This document shows, piece after piece, positions 5,792 through 6,965 of a DNA stretch of 6,965 nucleotides (the stretch's first letter is position 1; the number at the start of each line of letters is the position of its first letter). Location: positions 1 to 6,965 of the forward strand of contig DAOWKH010000046.1 of the NCBI GenBank assembly GCA_030639955.1, read 5' to 3'. Both the position numbers and the translations under genes were made by a program. Below the pieces are notes generated by a model. It was not told the DNA's origin, did not search any database, and saw only the letters and a program-made list of their open reading frames with translations. The stretch comes from Candidatus Omnitrophota bacterium. GTDB lineage: Bacteria > Omnitrophota > 4484-213.

Positions 5792-6412
5792 ATGAATATT
5801 TTTGACCAATACTATAAACAATACGATAACTGGTATGACAGAAACAAATTTGCTTATTTGTCAGAACTTGAAGCGGTCCGAAAAGCATTACCCGAAAGAG
5901 GGAAGGGTTTGGAAATTGGCGTAGGCACAGGAAGGTTTGCTGTGCCTTTGGGTATTGCTTATGGCGTAGAACCCTCGGTAAAAATGGCTGAGATTGCCAT
6001 CCAGCGAGGAGTGGATGTCCAGATTGCCCCGGGCGAGAAGATACCCTTTGCGGACAATGAGTTTGACTATGCGCTCATTGCTATTACTATTTGTTTTGTT
6101 AAAAACCCGCAAAAAGTAATCGCTGAAACAAAGAGGGTTTTGAAAAAAAGAGGGAAAATTATCCTTGCCATTGTGGACAAAAACAGTTTTTTAGGCCAAT
6201 TTTATCAGAAGAAAAAGAGTAGATTCTACAAACAGGCGAACTTCTTTTCGGTTGATGAAATAGTAGATTTGCTTAAAGGTTTTGACTTTGGCAATTTTTC
6301 TTTTTCCCAAACCATTTCTCATTTACCCCAGAAATTAAAGAAAATAGAGAAAGCGGAAGGGGGTTATGGTCAGGGTGGTTTTGTAGTAATCTCTGCCTAT
6401 GCAAAAAACTAA
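5792..6412 (+). CDS. Class I SAM-dependent methyltransferase (Methyltransf_11-like)
   Basis: From the ATG at 5792 the protein has 206 residues and begins MNIFDQYYKQYDNWYD, a familiar opening for this type of methyltransferase. Motif I is LEIGVGTGRFAVPLG (40-54), the beta-2 acidic residue is in GVEPS (E60), and IPFADNEFDYALI marks the later motifs; FVKNPQKVIAETKRVLKKRGKIILAI is the usual segment after motif III. It would methylate an unidentified small molecule. The frame extends upstream to a TTG at 5735, adding 19 residues (VLADSINKSRAIKW onward), but these look unlike the family and have no ribosome site, so I prefer 5792; the Shine-Dalgarno is weak there too. It is not a close copy of the methyltransferase at 632-1201. 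The 85-nt gap after the Nudix gene holds no convincing promoter. Confidence 0.85.
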   Translation: MNIFDQYYKQYDNWYDRNKFAYLSELEAVRKALPERGKGLEIGVGTGRFAVPLGIAYGVEPSVKMAEIAIQRGVDVQIAPGEKIPFADNEFDYALIAITICFVKNPQKVIAETKRVLKKRGKIILAIVDKNSFLGQFYQKKKSRFYKQANFFSVDEIVDLLKGFDFGNFSFSQTISHLPQKLKKIEKAEGGYGQGGFVVISAYAKN

Positions 6413-6420
6413 ATCTGTGT

Positions 6421-6426
6421 TATAAT
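6421..6426 (+). promoter_or_regulatory. Possible -10 box before the oxidoreductase gene
   Basis: TATAAT matches the sigma-70 -10 consensus, 23 nt before the ATG at 6450. No -35 match is present at the normal distance, where the sequence lies inside the end of the methyltransferase gene. An AT-rich chance match is possible. Confidence 0.25.
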
Positions 6427-6435
6427 AAATGAAAC

Positions 6436-6443
6436 TAAGGAGG
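6436..6443 (+). promoter_or_regulatory. Strong Shine-Dalgarno
   Basis: TAAGGAGG is the best ribosome binding site in the window, 6 nt before the ATG at 6450. It suggests more efficient and independent translation than for the upstream genes. Confidence 0.85.
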
Positions 6444-6449
6444 CAAAGA

Positions 6450-6965
6450 ATGCAAAAAAAGGCAGATATTTTGGTAATCGGAGGAGGACCGGCAGGAATT
6501 GTAAGCGCAGTTACAGCTCGCAGATATTATCCGGATAAGAAAATTTCCCTAATTAAGGATGTGAGCAAAGGTGCTATCCCCTGCGGCATACCTTATATGT
6601 TCTCTAGTTTAAAAAACCCCGATGAAAACCTTCTCGGTGATGCGCCATTAACAAAGAATAATATCGCTATAGTTATAGATGAGGCTATAAAGATAGAGCG
6701 CGAGTCAAAAGTTATTCAGACAAAAAACGGGGATTCTTATCAGTATGAAAAGTTGGTTCTGGCAATAGGCTCTATACCTGTTTTACCCCCCATCCCGGGC
6801 ATTGAGAAAAAAGGTATTTATCGTATATGCAAAGATATGGAATATTTAAAAACTATGGTAGGAGAGGTTAAGAAAGCCAAAAGTGTTTTGGTCTTAGGAG
6901 GAGGTTTTATAGGAGTAGAGTTCGCTGATGAACTTTCTAATATCAAGGGTCTTAATATATATTTA
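6450..6965 (+). CDS. FAD-dependent pyridine nucleotide-disulfide oxidoreductase, NADH oxidase / CoA-disulfide reductase-like, 3' truncated by window
   Basis: The first 172 residues are present and the frame runs off the window. The N-terminal FAD-binding motif is ILVIGGGPAGIVSA (7-20). IPCGIPYMF places a single Cys45 where NADH oxidases and CoA-disulfide reductases carry their redox-active cysteine, instead of the CxxxxC pair of glutathione or lipoamide reductases. LVLAIGSIPVLPPIPG (about 102-117) is the ATG-like FAD motif, and VLGGGFIGVEFADEL (about 148-162) opens the NAD(P)H domain. Expected activity is NAD(P)H-dependent reduction of oxygen, CoA disulfide, persulfide or a related acceptor, in the cytosol; which one needs the missing C-terminal part, where a rhodanese domain is sometimes fused. 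It lies 37 nt downstream of the methyltransferase with its own strong ribosome site. Confidence 0.9.
   Translation, partial: MQKKADILVIGGGPAGIVSAVTARRYYPDKKISLIKDVSKGAIPCGIPYMFSSLKNPDENLLGDAPLTKNNIAIVIDEAIKIERESKVIQTKNGDSYQYEKLVLAIGSIPVLPPIPGIEKKGIYRICKDMEYLKTMVGEVKKAKSVLVLGGGFIGVEFADELSNIKGLNIYL

Overview
This window looks like a piece of a moderately AT-rich bacterial chromosome in which every credible gene reads on the + strand. Shine-Dalgarno-like sites, TTG and GTG starts, and short gaps or overlaps between genes all indicate a bacterium. The protein set (two ferredoxin-containing MinD-type ATPases, a DUF89 phosphatase-like protein, a CoA-disulfide-reductase/NADH-oxidase-like flavoprotein) suggests an anaerobe. 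The many small GC-rich palindromes would fit an uncultured lineage such as Omnitrophota, but that is an impression, not a demonstrated placement.

Layout: (1) 1-642, 3' part of a MinD-family P-loop ATPase with an inserted ferredoxin domain. (2) 632-1201, a small SAM methyltransferase overlapping it. (3) 1220-1903, a multi-pass membrane protein of unknown function with membrane-embedded His, Asp and Cys residues. (4) 1928-3184, a 12-helix MFS transporter. (5) 3185-3381, a non-coding spacer with three hairpins. (6) 3382-4269, a complete second ATPase of the same type as (1). (7) 4279-5184, a DUF89/ARMT1-like protein. (8) 5200-5706, a zinc-ribbon Nudix hydrolase. (9) 5792-6412, a second SAM methyltransferase. 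(10) 6450-6965, the N-terminal part of an FAD/NAD(P)H disulfide-type oxidoreductase, cut by the window end. Genes 632-3184 separate two paralogous ATPases. Genes 3382-6412 are closely spaced and probably one transcription unit; the last gene has its own strong ribosome binding site.

The most striking observation is at 132-189: a 54-nt quasi-palindrome (14-nt perfect outer arms) flanked by a TAAA direct repeat lies in frame inside the first ATPase gene. Removing exactly 54 nt restores a smooth reading frame. It also makes the segment between the second ferredoxin cluster and the VHGRL motif exactly 20 residues long, the same as in the intact paralogue at 3382-4269. This resembles the protein-invading palindromic elements known from Rickettsia. 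Other repeat-like insertions are a GC-rich palindrome at 4-18, twin hairpins at 3322-3362, and a heptanucleotide ACCGnnn tandem repeat at 3631-3665 inside the second ATPase. Together they suggest several families of small repeats that tolerate or target coding sequence.

Functionally, the ATPases, the DUF89 protein, the Nudix hydrolase and the methyltransferases could form a metal-cofactor or metabolite-repair neighbourhood, but no substrate can be read from the sequence. I see no rRNA, tRNA, CRISPR array, transposase or clear intrinsic terminator.
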